This document shows, in pieces, positions 6,210-9,051 of a stretch of 9,051 nucleotides of DNA; position 1 is the first letter of the stretch; every line of letters begins with the position of its first letter. Source of the DNA: DATGQT01 sp033720695 (GTDB taxonomy: Bacteria; Bacteroidota; Rhodothermia; Rhodothermales; Rubricoccaceae); the NCBI GenBank assembly GCA_033720695.1, contig JAWWCA010000150.1, positions 1-9,051 of the forward strand, written 5' to 3'. A model generated the notes under the pieces. That model was not told the DNA's origin, made no database searches, and saw nothing but the letters and a program-made list of their open reading frames with translations. The position numbers and the translations under genes were made by a program.

Positions 6210-6305
6210 AGGGGTTCACATCGTCCACTGGATGGACGCCCCGGATGCGGCGCCCGGCAGGGGCTCCGCGACGGACCAGCGACCGGAGAGCCAACGCCTC
6301 CGCCG

Positions 6306-8651
6306 ATGCCCGACCTCCCCGACGCCCGCTGGCAACGCCTCGACACCCTCCTCGCCGAGGCCCTCGCCCGGTCTCCCGAGGGCCGCATCGCGTTTCTCCA
6401 GACCGCCTGCGACGACGACCGCGCGCTCCTCCGCGACGTGCTCGCTTTGCTCCAGGAAGCCGACGAGGCCGCAGAGGTCTTGGGCGAGTCGGCCGCGTCG
6501 TTCGCCCCGGTCCTCGCCCGTGAGGAGCGCCTGCCGGGGCTGGACCCGGGCGCGCGCGTCGGGCCGTACCGCGTCGAGGGCGAGGTCGGCCGCGGCGGGA
6601 TGGGCGTGGTCTACCGCGCCACGCGCGCCGACGGCGCCTTCGACAAGACCGTGGCCCTCAAGCTCGTCAAGCGCGGGATGGACACCGACGACGTCCTCCG
6701 CCGGTTCCACCGCGAGCGGCAGGTGCTCGCCGGGCTCGACCACCCCGGCATCGCCCGCCTCCTCGACGGGGGCGCGGCCGGAGACGGGCGCCCGTACTTC
6801 GTGATGGAGTACGTCGCGGGGGCGCCGATCACGGACTGGGCCGACGAGCAGGGCCTCGACCTGGACGGGCGGCTGGTCCTCTTCGAGCGGGCGTGCGAGG
6901 CGGTCCAGCACGCGCACCGGCGCTTCGTGGTCCACCGCGACCTCAAGCCGTCGAACATCCTCGTGGCCGAGGGCGAGGGCGGGGCGCCGGAGGTGAAGCT
7001 GCTCTACTTGGGCATCGCCCGCATCATCGACCCCTACGCGGACCCCGCCGAGACGCGTACGACGCTGCGGCGGATGACGCGGGCATACGCCGCGCCGGAG
7101 CATATCCGCGGGGAGGCCGTCACGACGGCGACCGACGTGTACGCCCTCGGAATCGTGCTCTACGAGCTGCTGACGGGGCGGCGGCCCGGCGCAGAGCCGC
7201 CCCCTCCGAGTGCAGTGGCCCAGGGAGAGGGCGCCCGGGCGCTCCGCGGCGACCTCGACACGATCTGCCTGAAGGCGCTGCGGGAGGAGCCGGAGGCGCG
7301 CTACCCCTCAGTCGAGTCCCTCCTCGACGACCTCCGGCGGCGGCGGACGGGGCTGCCGATCGAGGCGCGGCCCGCGTCGGCGGGGTATCGGGTGCGCAAG
7401 TTTGTGGGGCGCCACCGGGCCGGCGTAGCGGCGACTGCGCTGGTGACGCTGGCGCTTCTCGGTGGGATGGGGGCGGCGCTCTGGCAAGCCAACGTAGCGG
7501 TGACCGAACGCGACCGCGCCGAGGCCGCCGTCGAGGAAGCCGAGCGCACCGCCGCCTTCCTCCAAAGCCTCTTCCGCGACACCGACCCAGGCGAAACCGT
7601 CGGTGATACACTCTCAGCCGTGGACTTGCTCGACCGGGGGCGCATCCGTCTCGACGACGAGTTCGCCGCCACCCCAGCGCTTCACGCCCGGATGGTGCGC
7701 CTCGTAGCAGGCGCCTACTTTGACCTGGACGACCCCGCCGAGGCCCGTGCCCTGCTCGGCGAGGCGCTCGCCCGCCAGCGCCGCCAATTCGGCCCGAACC
7801 ACCTCGAAACGCTCGATACCCAGTACCTGCTGGGGTCGGCCCTCTACAAGACCGGTGACCACGCAGCGGCCCGCCGCCTCAACGACGACTGGCTCGCGCG
7901 CGTAGAGGCCGTGCCGGATGACGGCAGCCTGCTCTACGCGCGCCAACTCGTCCGGCTCGGCGAGCTGCTCACGTTCCGCTTCCAGCGCGAGAGGGCGGAG
8001 CCCGCGCTCCGCCGCGCCTACGCGCTCTATGGCGCACACGGCGCGGCCGACGAAGCGATCGCTCAGGGGGCCGCGCGCCTGCTCGTCGTGCTGCACCGCC
8101 GGAACGGGGCGTTCGAGGAGGCGGAGGCGATCCAGCGTGCGCTCGTGCACCAGTACGAGGAGCAGGAGAACCTACCCGCACAGGCGGGGGCGCGGCAGGC
8201 TCTGGCGGAGCTCGTCCACGCCCAGGGCCGCTACGCCGAGGCCAACGCGCTGTGCCGTGAAAGCCTCGCGCAGTTCGAGCGGCTCGAGGCCCAGGGGGGC
8301 TCACTCGGAGATGCCCTGTTCAAGTGCGGCGACATGCTCCGGCAGCAGGGCGATCAGGACGGTGCCCGCCAACTCCTGGGCCGCGCCGAGTCCGTCATGG
8401 CGGAGCGGTTCGACGCAAACCCCTGGCGCGCCCTTCAGACCAGCCTGGGCCACGCGTCCATCCTCCTGAACCGCGAGGCCTACGCCGAGGCCGAGCGTCT
8501 GCTTCTCGCTCGCTTCCGGGCCTTCGAATCAACCCGGAAGACGAGCGACCCCACGCCCCAAGAGGTCCTGGAGCGGATCGCCGGGCTGTACGAGCAGTGG
8601 GACCGGCCGGAGGAGGCCGCGCGGTTCCGTGCGCTGGCTGGAGGGACGTAG
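6306..8651 (+). CDS. TPR-containing transmembrane Ser/Thr kinase paralogue with YLG in place of DFG (kinase 2, likely pseudokinase)
   Basis: A 781-residue paralogue of kinase 1 with the same plan: helical leader (1-65), kinase fold (about 86-350), one membrane helix (about 373-393), external TPR region (about 460-778). The Gly loop GRGGMG (95-100), Lys119, Glu137, HRDLKPSN (210-217) and APE (263-265) are kept, but the metal-binding DFG is Tyr234-Leu235-Gly236 (codons TAC TTG at 7005-7010; kinase 1 has GAC TTC). Loss of that Asp normally abolishes or greatly reduces catalysis, so it is probably a pseudokinase that may still bind ATP. In the activation loop TP is changed to TR (258-259). The TPR half has diverged far more from kinase 1 than the kinase half, with less regular units, and ends with a typical LYEQWDRPEEAARFRAL helix. 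The start at 6306 (MPD...WQRLDTLLAEAL) matches kinase 1; the frame is open upstream into tilS but that is not coding. It has no sigma gene of its own. It could be an allosteric partner or decoy of kinase 1. Confidence 0.93.
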   Translation: MPDLPDARWQRLDTLLAEALARSPEGRIAFLQTACDDDRALLRDVLALLQEADEAAEVLGESAASFAPVLAREERLPGLDPGARVGPYRVEGEVGRGGMGVVYRATRADGAFDKTVALKLVKRGMDTDDVLRRFHRERQVLAGLDHPGIARLLDGGAAGDGRPYFVMEYVAGAPITDWADEQGLDLDGRLVLFERACEAVQHAHRRFVVHRDLKPSNILVAEGEGGAPEVKLLYLGIARIIDPYADPAETRTTLRRMTRAYAAPEHIRGEAVTTATDVYALGIVLYELLTGRRPGAEPPPPSAVAQGEGARALRGDLDTICLKALREEPEARYPSVESLLDDLRRRRTGLPIEARPASAGYRVRKFVGRHRAGVAATALVTLALLGGMGAALWQANVAVTERDRAEAAVEEAERTAAFLQSLFRDTDPGETVGDTLSAVDLLDRGRIRLDDEFAATPALHARMVRLVAGAYFDLDDPAEARALLGEALARQRRQFGPNHLETLDTQYLLGSALYKTGDHAAARRLNDDWLARVEAVPDDGSLLYARQLVRLGELLTFRFQRERAEPALRRAYALYGAHGAADEAIAQGAARLLVVLHRRNGAFEEAEAIQRALVHQYEEQENLPAQAGARQALAELVHAQGRYAEANALCRESLAQFERLEAQGGSLGDALFKCGDMLRQQGDQDGARQLLGRAESVMAERFDANPWRALQTSLGHASILLNREAYAEAERLLLARFRAFESTRKTSDPTPQEVLERIAGLYEQWDRPEEAARFRALAGGT
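7251..7309 (+). repeat. 59-bp identical block shared with kinase 1 (copy 2)
   Basis: Identical base for base to 2135-2193, in the C-lobe of the kinase domain. The DNA between and around the shared blocks differs mainly at third codon positions. The coding frame is the same in both copies, so this is paralogy, not a mobile repeat. Confidence 0.9.
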
Positions 8652-8869
8652 CGGAGCCTTCAGCGCCGCTCTCGGCGCACCCGGACCGCGCCGGGGCCCT
8701 CCTCGGGCTCGGACGCGTCGCGCTTGACCGGGGGCGCCCCACCGCCGCTGAGCCCCTCCTGCGCCGGGCGCTGCGCCTCCGGCAGGAAGGGCTCGGCGAG
8801 GCCCACCCCTACACCGCTGAGGAGCAGCGCTGGCTCGACGCCTGTCTCGTGGCGTCCAGCGGCGCCTGA
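8652..8869 (+). pseudogene. Out-of-frame relic of a kinase-type TPR tail
   Basis: Directly after the kinase 2 stop codon, another frame reads through 8654-8866 to TGA at 8867-8869 and encodes a convincing TPR unit and tail: GALLGLGRVALDRGRPTAAE, then LLRRALRLRQEGLGEAHP, then TAEEQRWLDACL. This resembles the last TPR unit and tail of kinase 1 (ALLLIEAERRAEAAALLEEA, then VALRQQVYGDDDP). GC at third positions is still high, so decay is recent or the piece is still read. There is no ATG in this frame between 8652 and 8869 and no promoter. Kinase 2 already has a normal C-terminal helix in its own frame. Likely origins are the 3' end of a third kinase copy left after recombination, or a tail cut off from kinase 2 by a frameshift near 8640-8651. 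A sequencing indel is possible. Confidence 0.65.
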
Positions 8870-8879
8870 GCGCGGGGCC

Positions 8880-9051
8880 TCAGCGGACGCGCGTGAGCCG
8901 CCGCGTCGTGTCCTCAGTCCCGGCCTCGAACCGCAAGAGGTACACCCCGCTCGGCAGCCCGGACCCGTCGAGCGCGGCGGTGTGGAGGCCCGCCTCGGCG
9001 GGGCCGTCGGCGAGGACGGCGACCTCCCGCCCGAGCGCGTCGTAGACGGCG
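8880..9051 (-). CDS. T9SS cargo protein, C-terminal type A sorting domain (5' part outside window)
   Basis: The last 56 codons of a minus-strand gene, ending in TGA at 8882-8880. The sequence is a textbook Por secretion-system (type IX) type A sorting domain: VYDALGREVAVLADG, then a Gly turn, LHTAALDGSGLPSGVYLLRFEAG, then a basic end (TTRRLTRVR). Such domains take proteins across the outer membrane and are removed as the protein is attached to the surface or released. The passenger part is off-window, so the activity is unknown. It is the clearest evidence that the host belongs to the Bacteroidota/Rhodothermota. Its stop lies 10 bp from the end of the TPR relic, convergent with it. Confidence 0.9.
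   Translation of the reverse strand, partial: AVYDALGREVAVLADGPAEAGLHTAALDGSGLPSGVYLLRFEAGTEDTTRRLTRVR

Noticed and set aside
5661..6305. Upstream extension of the kinase 2 frame by 215 codons, overlapping tilS
   Set aside because: Arg-rich shadow of tilS; the homologous start in kinase 1 and the promoter at 6180-6209 place the start at 6306.
8866..8883. CTGAG / CTCAG hairpin between the TPR relic and the T9SS gene as a bidirectional terminator
   Set aside because: Only 5 paired bases, it includes the two opposing stop codons, and there is no T-run on either side.

Overview
This window reads as chromosomal DNA of a very GC-rich bacterium, most likely from the Rhodothermota/Bacteroidota side (something like the Rubricoccaceae; this placement is inference). 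The clues are a C-terminal type IX secretion sorting domain on the minus strand at the right edge, Bacteroidota-style TTG / TAnnTTG promoters, genes mostly without a Shine-Dalgarno sequence, secreted proteins with 'YALxG...GQGFW' and 'YQGxL...TPYAL' motifs, and multi-TPR serine/threonine kinases paired with a TIGR02999-type ECF sigma factor.

Layout, left to right: (1) the 5' part of a secreted-protein gene on the minus strand (1-419). (2) A divergent promoter region (420-556). (3) A plus-strand operon of an ECF sigma factor (557-1162) and a membrane Ser/Thr kinase with an external TPR domain (kinase 1, 1187-3502). (4) A convergent, 22-bp-overlapping minus-strand gene for a secreted, glycine-rich fibre-like surface protein (3481-4692). 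(5) A divergent intergenic region (4693-4800). (6) tilS, tRNA-Ile lysidine synthase (4801-6126). (7) A second TPR kinase (kinase 2, 6306-8651), a clear paralogue of kinase 1 but with its DFG motif changed to YLG. (8) An out-of-frame relic of a further kinase-type TPR tail (8652-8869). (9) The 3' end of a T9SS cargo gene on the minus strand (8880-9051).

How the parts may work together: the sigma factor and kinase 1 are adjacent and probably co-transcribed, as in known ECF/Ser-Thr-kinase pairs where phosphorylation controls the sigma factor. Kinase 2 stands behind the same kind of promoter but has no sigma gene of its own, and it looks catalytically impaired, so it could act as a pseudokinase partner of kinase 1 or of the sigma factor. 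The two minus-strand secreted-protein genes whose starts are visible share a bipartite upstream element (GGGTGAGGG, 16 bp, GCGATAGGG) at nearly the same distance from their start codons. That makes it a good candidate for a shared promoter, possibly read by the neighbouring sigma factor. The working model (inference) is a kinase-pseudokinase-sigma circuit that senses the cell envelope through TPR domains and controls surface or secreted proteins. tilS is a housekeeping gene and probably a bystander.
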